Below, in pieces: positions 53,713 to 62,072 of a stretch of 64,000 nt of DNA. Where the stretch lies: positions 186,001-250,000 of the forward strand of contig AFUS01000004.1 of assembly GCA_000223315.2 (NCBI GenBank). The letters run 5' to 3'. This DNA comes from Parvimonas sp. oral taxon 393 str. F0440. Its GTDB lineage: Bacteria > Bacillota > Clostridia > Tissierellales > Peptoniphilaceae. The position numbers were made by a program, and so were the translations under genes. The notes under the pieces are model-generated. The model was not told where the DNA came from, made no database searches, and saw only the letters and a list, made by a program, of their open reading frames with translations. Position 1 is the first letter of the stretch; each line of letters starts with the position of its first letter.

Positions 53713-55773
53713 ATGAAATCATATTCTACAGAAAAGATTAGAAATCTTGCATTAGTTGGACATAGTGCCAGTGGTAAGACTTCAGTTTGTGAGGCATTAC
53801 TTTATAAAACAGGCAATTTGAAAAGACTTGGTAAGGTTGAGGACGGAAATACCGTAACTGACTTTGATAAAGAAGAAATTTCAAGAGGAGTTTCTATTTC
53901 AACTGCTGTTGCACCTGTTGAATGGAAAGACTTTAAGATAAATTTAATTGACACTCCGGGATATTTTGATTTTAGTGGGGAAGTTTATAGTTCTCTTAGA
54001 GCTTCAGAAGCCGCTTTAGTTGTTTTAGATGCACAAAATGGTATTGAAGTTGGAGCTGAAAAAGTTTTAAAATATACTGAAAGTATTGAATTACCTAGAA
54101 TTATCTTTGTAAATAAAATGGATAAAGAAAATGTAAACTTTGCAAAAGTAGTTAGTGATTTACACATAGCTTTTGGCAAAAAAGTTATTCCATTTACACT
54201 TGCACTTGGCGAAGGTGAAAATTTTAAAGGTATTATTGACGTTTTAAATAAAAAGGCTTATGAATATGATGGATTTGAAAGAAAAGAAGTTGAAATCCCT
54301 GAAATAAGAGTTGAAGAAGTAAATCATGTTTATGATACAATAGTAGAAGTTGTAGCAGAAACTGACGATGAACTTATGGAAAAATTCTTTGAAGGAGAAG
54401 AATTTAGCCATGAAGAGTTTATGAAGGGTGTAACAAGTGCATTGTTAAACGGTTCTGCTGTTCCTTTAATTTGTGGTTCTGCTACTACAGGAGCTGGAAT
54501 AGATATGTTGCTTGATATTATCACTGACTATATGCCTGCTCCAAATGATGAAAGAGCAAAAAGAGGTTTTAGAAATGAAGATGATAATGTAAGAAAGATT
54601 GATGTGAATGAACCTTTCTCAGCAGTTGTTTTCAAAACTGTTGTTGACCCATTCATTGGAAGAATATCAATATTTAAAGTTATGAGTGGAAAAATTACTA
54701 GAGATACAGAAATTTTCAACTCAACCAAAGATGAGATGGATAAGGCTGCAGGGCTTTTCTTCTTAAGAGGAAAAACTCAAATAGAAGCATCTGAAATAGT
54801 TGCCGGGGATATTGGAGCTGTTTCAAAACTTAATTTAACTGAAACAGGAGATACTATTTGTGATAAGCAAAATAAAACTCTTTATAAGAAGATTAAATAT
54901 CCAAAACCAAATCTTTATTTTGCAATAGAACCTAAATCTAAAAATGATGAAGATAAGATTTCCCAAGCTCTTCATAAATTACATGAAGAGGATCCAAGTT
55001 TCGTATCTGAAAGAAATGTAGAAACTAAACAACATTTGATAGGTGGGCAAGGAAATGTTCAACTTCAAATAGTTTTAGATAAACTTAAAAATGTTTATGG
55101 TGTAGAAACTAATATTATTCCTTTAAGAATTGCTTATAGAGAAACTATTAAAGGAAAGTCTGATGTTCAAGGAAAACATAAAAAACAATCCGGTGGAGCC
55201 GGTCAATACGGAGATGTATTTATGAGATTTGAACCTACAACAGAAGAATTTGAATTTACAGAAGAAGTTTTTGGAGGAGCTGTTCCTAGAAATTACTTCC
55301 CTGCAGTTGAAAAAGGTATTAGAGATAGTCTTGAAAAAGGGATTTTAGCGGGATATCCTGTTGTGAATGTTAAGGCAACTCTTTATGATGGTTCATATCA
55401 CCCTGTTGATTCTAATGAAATGGCATTTAAAATTGCTGCTTCTCTAGCATTTAAGAAAGGAATGGAACAAGCACATCCTGTTTTACTTGAACCTATAATG
55501 AAAGTTGAAGTTAGAATTCCTGAAAGCTATATGGGAGATGTAATGGGAGACTTAAACAAGAGAAGAGGAAAAGTTTTAGGCATGGAAATGCTTGAGGACG
55601 GAACTCAACTTGTTATCGGAGAAGCACCACATTCTGAACTTTTTGAATATGCTATAGATTTAAGATCAATGACTCAAGCAAGAGGAGATTTCTCAATGGA
55701 ATTTGATAGATATGAAGAAGTTCCTGCAAATATTGCTGAAAAGATTATTGAAGAGTCAAAGATAGAAAAATAG
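53713..55773 (+). CDS. Elongation factor G-like GTPase
   Basis: A 686-residue translational GTPase with full EF-G domain order. The P-loop is GHSASGKTS rather than the GHIDAGKTT of housekeeping EF-G, and the effector-side motif is RGVSIST rather than RGITI; DTPGYFDF and NKMD complete the G domain. Domains II-V follow (KKQSGGAGQYGDVFMRFEP, EVRIPESYMGDVMGDLNKRR). These variants place it in the EF-G-like (EF-G2-type) group found beside a normal EF-G in many Firmicutes; its exact role is unclear. The gene is monocistronic with a strong promoter and a GGGGG SD. Confidence 0.88.
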   Translation: MKSYSTEKIRNLALVGHSASGKTSVCEALLYKTGNLKRLGKVEDGNTVTDFDKEEISRGVSISTAVAPVEWKDFKINLIDTPGYFDFSGEVYSSLRASEAALVVLDAQNGIEVGAEKVLKYTESIELPRIIFVNKMDKENVNFAKVVSDLHIAFGKKVIPFTLALGEGENFKGIIDVLNKKAYEYDGFERKEVEIPEIRVEEVNHVYDTIVEVVAETDDELMEKFFEGEEFSHEEFMKGVTSALLNGSAVPLICGSATTGAGIDMLLDIITDYMPAPNDERAKRGFRNEDDNVRKIDVNEPFSAVVFKTVVDPFIGRISIFKVMSGKITRDTEIFNSTKDEMDKAAGLFFLRGKTQIEASEIVAGDIGAVSKLNLTETGDTICDKQNKTLYKKIKYPKPNLYFAIEPKSKNDEDKISQALHKLHEEDPSFVSERNVETKQHLIGGQGNVQLQIVLDKLKNVYGVETNIIPLRIAYRETIKGKSDVQGKHKKQSGGAGQYGDVFMRFEPTTEEFEFTEEVFGGAVPRNYFPAVEKGIRDSLEKGILAGYPVVNVKATLYDGSYHPVDSNEMAFKIAASLAFKKGMEQAHPVLLEPIMKVEVRIPESYMGDVMGDLNKRRGKVLGMEMLEDGTQLVIGEAPHSELFEYAIDLRSMTQARGDFSMEFDRYEEVPANIAEKIIEESKIEK

Positions 55774-55779
55774 ATAATT

Positions 55780-55850
55780 ATAAGAACCCAACCCTTCCAC
55801 GATGCTTCACATCTGGAGGGTTATCGGGAACCTTGTTGTTTCACAATAAA
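55780..55850 (+). repeat. Terminator-associated dispersed repeat, copy D
   Basis: Starts seven bases after the EF-G-like stop: TAAGAACCCAACCCTTCCAC, GATGCTTCACATC (imperfect hairpin), then GGGAACCTTGTTGTTTCACA and ATAAA, running straight into the terminator at 55851. Confidence 0.85.
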
Positions 55851-55882
55851 TCCCATCCTTAAAAATTTAAGGATGGGTTTTT
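55851..55882. terminator. Terminator after the EF-G-like gene
   Basis: CCCATCCTTAAA/TTTAAGGATGGG 12-bp stem followed by TTTTTG. Confidence 0.88.
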
Positions 55883-55917
55883 GTTAAAATAAATTTTACA
55901 TAATTAGGAGTAAACAA

Positions 55918-56502
55918 ATGCGAAATGAAAGATTACCTGCAGAAGAGAGAAAATGGCAGATAAGATATAGTGCTAAGGACGTTTTTCTTCGTAAGGGATT
56001 TCATAATACAACTATGGAGGATGTCATTGCAAATAGTGGCATGAGTAAGGGTGGAGTCTATAGATATTATAAAAGCACCACTGATATACTATATGACTTA
56101 ATGGAAGATGGTTGTGAATATAGATTCGAAATAGTTGATCATTTTTTGTCAGTAAATAAAAATTTAGATAAATACGATATTATATCTGAAGTTATTGTGG
56201 ACAAAATTTTGGATGATAATGAACTTTCTAAAGTTTATACTATATTTCTTCAAGAAAAGCAATACGATGAAAATTTAGAAAAGTTATTCCAGAAGTTGAA
56301 AGAAGAAACTTTTATCTATTTGAATAAACTTTTTAAAAAATTTGGTTTAGATTTCAATTACGATGAGTATGATTTTTTAACAGATTTTATGAATAGTCTT
56401 ATTTTAGGAAGAGATATCTTAAAGGTAAAAAGTAAATTTATAAAGAATAGAGCGATAATAAAAAATGTTATAATAGAATATTTAAAAATTTTGAAAGGGT
56501 AG
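55918..56502 (+). CDS. TetR-family transcriptional regulator
   Basis: A 194-residue TetR regulator. The N-terminal helix-turn-helix is clear: KWQIRYSAKDVFLRKGFHNT, TTMEDVIANSGMSKGGVYRY and YKSTTDILYDLME. The C-terminal ligand/dimer domain is helical and not assignable to a ligand. AGGAG lies before ATG 55918. No divergent partner gene or clear operator palindrome is visible, so its targets are not evident from the neighbourhood. Confidence 0.9.
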   Translation: MRNERLPAEERKWQIRYSAKDVFLRKGFHNTTMEDVIANSGMSKGGVYRYYKSTTDILYDLMEDGCEYRFEIVDHFLSVNKNLDKYDIISEVIVDKILDDNELSKVYTIFLQEKQYDENLEKLFQKLKEETFIYLNKLFKKFGLDFNYDEYDFLTDFMNSLILGRDILKVKSKFIKNRAIIKNVIIEYLKILKG

Positions 56503-56520
56503 TTTGACTACTCTTTTTTT
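56494..56520 (+). terminator. Terminator overlapping the end of the TetR gene
   Basis: AAAGGGTAGT/ACTACTCTTT stem (one G-U pair), TTG loop, T tract. Confidence 0.8.
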
Positions 56521-56910
56521 GTGGAGTAATAGGAAAATTAGAAATTATTAAATTTAAAATATTTAAAAAAATACATTATTACAATTTTGTAATATTATTT
56601 TTGGAAGAAATTTTTAATAAAATATTATAATTTTAACTTTATCAAAAATTTAACGAAATTTTTTAATAAAAATTCTTTGAGTAAATATAATATCTATTTT
56701 AATAATATAACGTTTTATATCCATATTAATTAATTTATACTTTGATTTAGTTTTTACACTTTTATATAAGATAAACTATAAACAATTTTAGATATTGATT
56801 AAATGTAGCATGCTGATATTTATAATTGAAAAAATAAATTATAGATTTTTATCCGACTACAGTATGCGATTTTTTTATTATCAACTTTATGATAAAATAA
56901 TAAAAAAATC
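56521..56910. other. AT-rich intergenic region before the wall-protein gene
   Basis: About 390 bases without a convincing gene, RNA or repeat; it probably holds the promoter and leader of the wall protein, but no single -35/-10 pair stands out in such AT-rich sequence. Confidence 0.5.
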
Positions 56911-56923
56911 AAGGAGGATATAT

Positions 56924-59140
56924 ATGAACCAAAAAATGTTAAAAAAATTTCTAGTTGGTTTACTAGCATTTAATATTTTTACTACAACAGCTTTTTCTAC
57001 ACAAGGAAATGATAGTAAAATTACATATGCACAAGAAAAACAAGATTTTACTTTTGTTGTTTCAGACCAAAACGGTCCTATTATGAATAAGGACTTTACT
57101 TTTGAGATTCTAAATGAAAAGGGTGAAATTACAGAAGTACAAAGTATGATGTCTATGCTGAATTTAAAACTTTCAGACGGCAAATATACTATAAGATTAA
57201 AAGATGCTGAATATACTATGAAAGATGTAAGTTTCACAGTAACAGATGGGGAAATTCCTAATTATGATAGTATTGTAAACTTAATGCTTACAAAGAAAAA
57301 AGTTGAAGAAAAAGCAAAAGAAATTTCTTTTACTATTATTCTAACTACTCAAAACGGGGATAAGAAAGATGTCGTAATGGGCAATTATGAGTTTGAAATT
57401 TATAATCAAGAAACAGGAAAGTTAGTTACAACAGCAACTTCTGATAAATCAATGTTAAATTTAAAGCTTCCTGATGGAATTTATACATTAAAACTTAAGG
57501 AAAATAATGATTACACAATGAAAGATATAAGATTGGATGTATATGAAGATGATGGCTCTTACACTATTGATGAAAAAGAATCTATGGAGCTGAATTTAGT
57601 TAAAATTACATCTGAACCTGAAAAACCGGAAAATGAAGAAGCTAAAGGCTCCAAAGAAGTTTTAGTTAGAGTATTATTTGAAGGCAAACCTAAAGTTGAT
57701 TTTAAAGTCGGTTTAATGGAATTTAATCCAATACCTAATATTATTCAACAAGGTTCAACAAATGAAAAAGGTGAAGTTAAATTCAGCGGTTTTAAGAGCA
57801 ATGTTAAATACCAATTAAGACTTAGAAGTACAGATAAAACAATGACTTTTGAAACTGAAGTTTTTGAATTTACTACAAATGAAAAGGGTATGATTACAAA
57901 AATCAATGATAAAGAAGTAAATAGTGTGGAAGATGCTATAGTTGAATTTAGAGGATCTCATAAAGATTCTGAAAAATTTGATACTTTTCCTGTTGAATTT
58001 TATGCTAAATATAAAGACGGAACACCTGCAAAGGGAGTAGAGTTCTCTATAAACAGACTTTCTCCAAGATTATCTTCATACAGAAAAGCAAAATCAGATG
58101 AAAATGGAAAAGTTGTTTTTATGCTTGAAGGAGAAGCTGCAAAGGGTTCTTCTTTTGGAAGATTATACAATATAACAATTTCAAAGATGGAAATGTTTAA
58201 ACATAAATCTGTTCCTTTCGGTATGGACTTTACTGTTGATGACAAAGGAAATATAAAAGTTATAAGTGTTGAAAGAGAAATAGACGACAAGGAAACAGAT
58301 ACTTCAAATCCTGATAAGTATAATAAGACTTTTACACTTGAAAAAGTAGATAAAACACAAATTTATAATGATTTTAAAGCTCTATATGATAAAGCTGTGG
58401 ATTATTTAAAAAATACTAAATTTGAAAACAGTAAAGAAGCTGAAAAAGCTAAAACAGATTTGCAAAATGTAATTGATGCATCAAAAATAGAATTAGAAGA
58501 AACCATTCCCGAATATGCTCTTAAAAAGATTGAAGAATTAAATACTGCAATGGATAATTTGAAAAAATTTGAAATTAAAGATGAAGAGCCAAGCAAACCT
58601 GAAGAACCGGGTAATCAAAATAATCCAAATATGCCCGGAGACTCAAATCAACCTGACGAAAAAGTAAATAAGATTGTAAACGGCGAAGAAAAAGTTACTG
58701 TTGAAGGCGATGGTTTAAATGCTAAATTAAAGCTGATTGTTAAGAGATTGGATAAAAATACGGTTGATGCTTTAAAAAATAAAAATGCGGATTTGTTTGA
58801 TATTTTCTTCACTCTTAAAAATAATACAGAAAAAATGCCAAACCAAAATTATAAGGTAACATTGGAAAAACGAAAAGGTGAAAGAGTTAAGGAAGTTTGT
58901 TATGTAAATGAAGATGGGAAATTAGAAAGTCTTGATTTTACACAAGACGATAAAAATGTTACATTTACAACTACTCACTTCTCAAAATACTCTATTGTAT
59001 ATGAAAACAAAAAAGAAGTTAAAAAGGAAGTTAAAAAATCACAAAAATTACCTAGAACTTCTATTGCAGGAATAAGTTTAGCTGTTCCGACATTACTTTT
59101 CGGAGCAATGATTGCTATAAATAAAAAGAGAAATAAATAG
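56924..59140 (+). CDS. Cell-wall-anchored surface protein (LPxTG-type, LPRTS)
   Basis: A 738-residue surface protein. The signal peptide is KFLVGLLAFNIFTTTAFS. Two related SpaA/Cna-B-like modules follow (SMLNLKLSDGKYTIRLK with YTMKDVSFTV; SMLNLKLPDGIYTLKLK with YTMKDIRLDV), then further beta modules, a helical FIVAR-like region (YNDFKALYDKAVDYLKN, about 485-555), a Pro/Asn/Gly spacer (NQNNPNMPGDSNQPDE), a final beta domain and a sorting signal: LPRTS, hydrophobic stretch (ISLAVPTLLFGAMIAI) and KKRNK. LPRTS has Ser instead of Gly after the Thr, which some sortases accept. ATG 56924 has AAGGAGG upstream. Function unknown, presumably adhesion or host contact. Confidence 0.85.
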   Translation: MNQKMLKKFLVGLLAFNIFTTTAFSTQGNDSKITYAQEKQDFTFVVSDQNGPIMNKDFTFEILNEKGEITEVQSMMSMLNLKLSDGKYTIRLKDAEYTMKDVSFTVTDGEIPNYDSIVNLMLTKKKVEEKAKEISFTIILTTQNGDKKDVVMGNYEFEIYNQETGKLVTTATSDKSMLNLKLPDGIYTLKLKENNDYTMKDIRLDVYEDDGSYTIDEKESMELNLVKITSEPEKPENEEAKGSKEVLVRVLFEGKPKVDFKVGLMEFNPIPNIIQQGSTNEKGEVKFSGFKSNVKYQLRLRSTDKTMTFETEVFEFTTNEKGMITKINDKEVNSVEDAIVEFRGSHKDSEKFDTFPVEFYAKYKDGTPAKGVEFSINRLSPRLSSYRKAKSDENGKVVFMLEGEAAKGSSFGRLYNITISKMEMFKHKSVPFGMDFTVDDKGNIKVISVEREIDDKETDTSNPDKYNKTFTLEKVDKTQIYNDFKALYDKAVDYLKNTKFENSKEAEKAKTDLQNVIDASKIELEETIPEYALKKIEELNTAMDNLKKFEIKDEEPSKPEEPGNQNNPNMPGDSNQPDEKVNKIVNGEEKVTVEGDGLNAKLKLIVKRLDKNTVDALKNKNADLFDIFFTLKNNTEKMPNQNYKVTLEKRKGERVKEVCYVNEDGKLESLDFTQDDKNVTFTTTHFSKYSIVYENKKEVKKEVKKSQKLPRTSIAGISLAVPTLLFGAMIAINKKRNK

Positions 59141-59147
59141 TTAATTT

Positions 59148-59180
59148 AAAAATCTCAAAGTTAAAGCTTTGGGATTTTTT
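59148..59180 (+). terminator. Terminator after the surface protein gene
   Basis: AAATCTCAAAG/CTTTGGGATTT stem (one G-U pair) and a T tract. Confidence 0.83.
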
Positions 59181-59182
59181 CA

Positions 59183-59211
59183 TTGACATAAAAATTTTTA
59201 TCGGTTATAAT
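59183..59211 (+). promoter_or_regulatory. Consensus promoter of the pseudouridine synthase gene
   Basis: Perfect -35 TTGACA (59183-59188), 17 bases, perfect -10 TATAAT (59206-59211): the only fully consensus promoter I noticed in the window. Confidence 0.85.
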
Positions 59212-59252
59212 TTGTTTTAATTGATTTGAAATTTTAGATAAGAGAGAGATTT

Positions 59253-60208
59253 ATGAGAGATATTAAAGTTAATATAAATGATTCTGGGCAAAGAATTGAC
59301 AGATTTTTAAAAAAATATTTGAATAATGCAAGTACTTCTATGATTCAAAAATTTTTGAGAACAAAAAAGATAAAAGTTAATAGAAAAAAGGTTGATTCAA
59401 GTTATATTTTAGCTTTAAATGATGTAATCAATATTTTTATTTATGAAGAAGAACTGGAAAAACTGATTGTTTCAAAGTCAAAGAAATATTCATATTCTAA
59501 AAAACTTGATATTGTTTATGAAGATGAAAATATTATTGTTATGAATAAACCTAAAAATTTATTATCCCATGCATCATCTAAAGAAGATTATGGAAATAAT
59601 TTGGTGGATTTTATGATTGGATATTTACTTGAAAAGGGAGATTATAATCCAAGAGCTGAAAAGACTTTTGTTCCTGCAATAATTAACAGATTGGATAGAA
59701 ATACTTCAGGGCTTGTTATAGGAGCAAAAAATTCAAAGGCGCTTAGAGAGTTAAATAGATTAAAAGAAAATTCAATAGAAAAATATTATAAGACTATTGT
59801 AAGTGGAAAAGTTAAGAAAAATTTTGTAATTAATGAAAAGATTGAAAAAGACGAAGAAAAAAATAAATCTACTATTTCTAAAAACGGTAAAGACTCTATA
59901 ACAGAAATTTATGTAGAAAAAATAATGATGAATTTAGCCTACTAAAAATAAAACTTATAACCGGAAGAACACATCAGATTAGAAGTCATTTAAGCAGTAA
60001 GGGTTTTTATATTATTGGAGATATTAAATATGGAAATGCAGAAGTTAATAAGTTTTTTAGAGATAATTTTGATTTAAGAAGCCAATTTTTACATGCTGAA
60101 ACAATAATTTTTAGAAATATTGATGGGGATTTAAGTTATCTTAATGATAAAGAATTTTTTGCTCCTATGGATGAAATTTATAAAAATATAATCAGAAAAA
60201 TATTTTGA
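59253..60208 (+). CDS. RluC/RluD-type pseudouridine synthase (one apparent frameshift)
   Basis: An RNA pseudouridine synthase of the RluA/RluC family. An N-terminal S4 domain (GQRIDRFLKKYLNNASTSMI, KKIKVNRKKVDSSYIL) is followed by the catalytic domain with INRLDRNTSGLVIGAK, where the first Asp after RL is the catalytic residue. The frame breaks in the A6 run at 59917-59922; one extra A joins TEIYVEK to NNDEFSLLKIKLITGRTHQIRSHL and runs to TGA 60206-60208, giving about 318 residues, the normal length. The rRNA site cannot be assigned by eye. Confidence 0.9.
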
Positions 60209-60209
60209 T

Positions 60210-60230
60210 AAAAAGTTAAATAACTTTTTT
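60210..60230 (+). terminator. Terminator after the pseudouridine synthase gene
   Basis: AAAAAGTTA, AA loop, TAACTTTTTT; weak because the stem is A/T-rich. Confidence 0.6.
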
Positions 60231-60272
60231 AGTGGGTATATTTTTCCTATCAGAACGTTAGGAGAGATGATT

Positions 60273-60557
60273 ATGAAAATTATAATTGATGAAAAAGCAA
60301 AGAATTTTTTAAACAAAAAAAGCAACAGTGTTATCACTGTTGATGTTAAAGGTTGTAGTTCCTGAAGTGGAATTGTTTTAAAACCAATGGCTTCATTAGG
60401 TAAACCTTTAAATGTAGATAAGTACACATTAGAAAATATAGATGGAATTGATGTGTATCTTATGAACGGTATAAAAGCAGTCAATGATACTGTTACTGTT
60501 TCAACTATAAGTTTTCTTTTTATGGAAAATTTAGTAGTTAATGGAATAATTGTTTAA
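60273..60557 (+). CDS. Putative small selenoprotein 1 (CC/Se motif type), in-frame UGA at codon 31
   Basis: A 94-residue protein if UGA 60363-60365 is read as selenocysteine. ATG 60273 has TAGGAGAG upstream. The N-terminus MKIIIDEKAKNFLNKKSNSV and the following VTVDVKGCSS-U-SGIVLKP resemble the IscA/HesB core, where a GCSG loop follows a similar strand; the motif here is C28-S-S-U31. After the UGA the frame continues for 63 codons with good helical/strand pattern to TAA 60555-60557. A stem-loop (60383-60401, ACCAATG/CATT-A-GGT with loop GCUU) starts its loop 24 bases after the UGA, a position expected for a bacterial SECIS. Other genes here use TGA as stop, so the code is standard. Confidence 0.75.
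60383..60401 (+). promoter_or_regulatory. Candidate SECIS element of selenoprotein 1
   Basis: ACCAATG (60383-60389), loop GCTT (60390-60393), CATTAGGT (60394-60401) with one bulged A. A G opens the loop, as in known bacterial SECIS elements, and 24 bases separate it from the UGA. Confidence 0.55.
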
Positions 60558-60583
60558 AAAGACTGTTAATTCAGTCTTTTTTG
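60557..60583 (+). terminator. Terminator-like hairpin between the two UGA genes
   Basis: AAAAGACTG, TTAATT loop, CAGTCTTTT and further T. The SD of the second gene follows within four bases of its end, so transcription of the second gene seems to need read-through or anti-termination. Confidence 0.8.
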
Positions 60584-60598
60584 TTTGGAGGGATTTTT

Positions 60599-60874
60599 AT
60601 TAAAGTTGTTATAAATAATAATGCAAAAAAACTTTTAAAAGAAAATCAAAGAGATATAATGGTTGAACTAAAAGGTTGGAGTAACTGAAATTGTTCAACT
60701 GAATTAAAACCGTCGGTTTCGATTGGTATACCAAAAAATACAAATGCTTTTGACTTTTTTGAGGTTGATGAATATAATGTATATGTAAGTAGAAAGATTT
60801 CTGAAGATGCATTTGTTGAAATATCTTCAGCAAATTTTTATGGTTTAGAATATTTAATAGCGATTATAAAATAA
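60599..60874 (+). CDS. Putative small selenoprotein 2, ATT start and in-frame UGA at codon 30
   Basis: A paralogue of the preceding gene, 91 residues if UGA 60686-60688 is selenocysteine. No ATG, GTG or TTG fits: GGAGG at 60587-60591 is seven bases before ATT 60599, and the ATT aligns with Met1 of the first protein (IKVVINNNAKKLLKEN against MKIIIDEKAKNFLNKK). The motif is KGWSN-U-NCSTELKPS, against KGCSS-U-SGIVLKPM, so the Cys three before U has become Trp and a Cys follows two after U. Downstream KPSVSIGIPKN and VYVSRKISEDAFVEISSANF match the first protein. A stem-loop lies 23 bases after the UGA. The upstream in-frame TTG 60581 lies before the SD. Confidence 0.72.
60702..60724 (+). promoter_or_regulatory. 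Candidate SECIS element of selenoprotein 2
   Basis: AATT-A-AAACC (60702-60711), loop GTC (60712-60714), GGTTT-C-GATT (60715-60724): a 5-bp upper and 4-bp lower stem around an A-C mismatch. The loop begins with G 23 bases after the UGA, within one base of the spacing in the first gene although the primary sequences differ. Confidence 0.6.
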
Positions 60875-60913
60875 TTATTATGTATGACCAATTTTAGAGA
60901 TAAGGGTGATAAT

Positions 60914-61452
60914 ATGGCTAAAGATTTTAAATTGATTAAACCTACAATGGAATATGAAAAAGAAATACAAAATTTTAGAGAAGAATTTATAATAAATGGT
61001 GGAGATATGGATGGCTGTCTATCTTTAAGAAGAATGGAAAATATTTCTGACTGGATAAAACAGGTTGAAGATTTTTCCTCAGAAGATACCTGTCCAAAAG
61101 AATATGTTCCACAAACTCAGTTCATCTTTATCAGAGAAGAAGATAATAAAATAATAGGTGTTATTCAAATAAGACATTATCTAAACGAATTTTTTGAAAA
61201 ATATGGTGGTCATATCGGATATTCAGTATGTCATTCTGAAAGAAAAAAGGTTATGCAACTCTGATGTTAAAGGAAATTCTGCCTATTTGTAAAGTAATGG
61301 GATTTAAAAAAATATTAATAACCTGTTTAAAAGAAAATGAAGCGAGTAAAAGAGTAATCATAAACAATGGAGGTATTTATGAATCTACCGTTTATGAGCC
61401 AAAAGATAAAGTTTATTTAGAGAGATATTGGATAGATTTGTCTGAAAAATAA
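60914..61452 (+). CDS. GNAT-family N-acetyltransferase (one apparent frameshift)
   Basis: A GCN5-related acetyltransferase using acetyl-CoA; the acceptor is unknown. The N-terminal part includes RRMENISDWIKQVED, VPQTQFIFIREEDNKIIGVI and HIGYSVCHSERK. The frame breaks in the A6 run 61243-61248; one extra A yields GYATLMLKEILPICKVMGF, the acetyl-CoA-binding motif A region, followed by ILITCLKENEASKRVIINNG (motif B) and the ending YLERYWIDLSEK. About 179 residues in total. The start is ATG 60914 with AAGGGTGAT upstream; ATG 60884 lacks an SD. Confidence 0.87.
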
Positions 61453-61477
61453 TCAGCATTTTTAGGAGTTAATAAAT

Positions 61478-61927
61478 ATGACAGATAAAATTAAAGATTA
61501 TTGGGGAAATTTTTGTAAGGAAAAGAATATTCCTATGGATGCAAAATATGAAGCATGGAGTTTCGGTAATACTAAAGAAATGGCAGATGAGTTAGCTGAT
61601 TTAGTAAATAAGGGAATAAAAACTGCTACAACTTCTGCATATGAGCTTTATGAAAATGATGAAGAAATTCCAAAAGTGGGTGAATACAATATTATTTTAG
61701 GTGGTTCAGGAGAACCAAAATGTATTACAATAACAAGAGAGGTATATATTTTAGCTTATAATTTAATATCTTTTAATCACGCTTGGCTCGAAGGTGAAGG
61801 CGATAGAAGTTATGAATATTGGAAAAAAGTTCATGATGAATATTTTAAGGAAGAATTTAAAAATTTAGGTAAAGATTTTTATGAACAAGCTCCTATGGTA
61901 TGTGAAGTGTTTGAAAAAGTGTATTAG
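61478..61927 (+). CDS. ASCH domain protein (YhfF-like)
   Basis: A 149-residue ASCH-domain protein. Family features are IKDYWGNFCKEKNIP, YEAWSFGNTKEMADELADLV, KGIKTATTSAYELYEND, PKVGEYNIILGGSGEPKCI and the acidic end WLEGEGDRSYEYWKKVHDEY. The ASCH fold resembles PUA and is thought to bind RNA or nucleotides; some members are amidohydrolases of N4-acetylcytidine. Here the activity is not assignable. AGGAG lies before ATG 61478, 25 bases after the GNAT gene, so they are probably co-transcribed. Confidence 0.88.
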   Translation: MTDKIKDYWGNFCKEKNIPMDAKYEAWSFGNTKEMADELADLVNKGIKTATTSAYELYENDEEIPKVGEYNIILGGSGEPKCITITREVYILAYNLISFNHAWLEGEGDRSYEYWKKVHDEYFKEEFKNLGKDFYEQAPMVCEVFEKVY

Positions 61928-62000
61928 ATAAAATATTACAAAAATAAGTTTTCTTCTATAATAAATTAATGTAAATTTAATTATATGATAAATTTTCTAC

Positions 62001-62029
62001 TTGCAAAAATATGTAAAATATGATAACAT
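62001..62029 (+). promoter_or_regulatory. glmS promoter
   Basis: TTGCAA (62001-62006), 17 bases, TAACAT (62024-62029). The resulting leader is under 45 bases, leaving no room for a glmS ribozyme. Confidence 0.6.
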
Positions 62030-62072
62030 TATTAAATAAGTAGCAGTAGAATTAATAAAAGGAGGAAATTTT

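Noticed and set aside
60273-60874. UGA read as tryptophan, or the two small genes as pseudogenes
   Set aside because: UGA is used as a normal stop at 60206 and Trp is encoded by TGG throughout. Both paralogues keep conserved sequence after a UGA at the same aligned site, which random nonsense mutation would not give.
61928-62072. Possible glmS ribozyme upstream of glmS
   Set aside because: The gap is only 145 bases, the mapped promoter leaves under 45 bases of leader, and I see none of the conserved ribozyme core.
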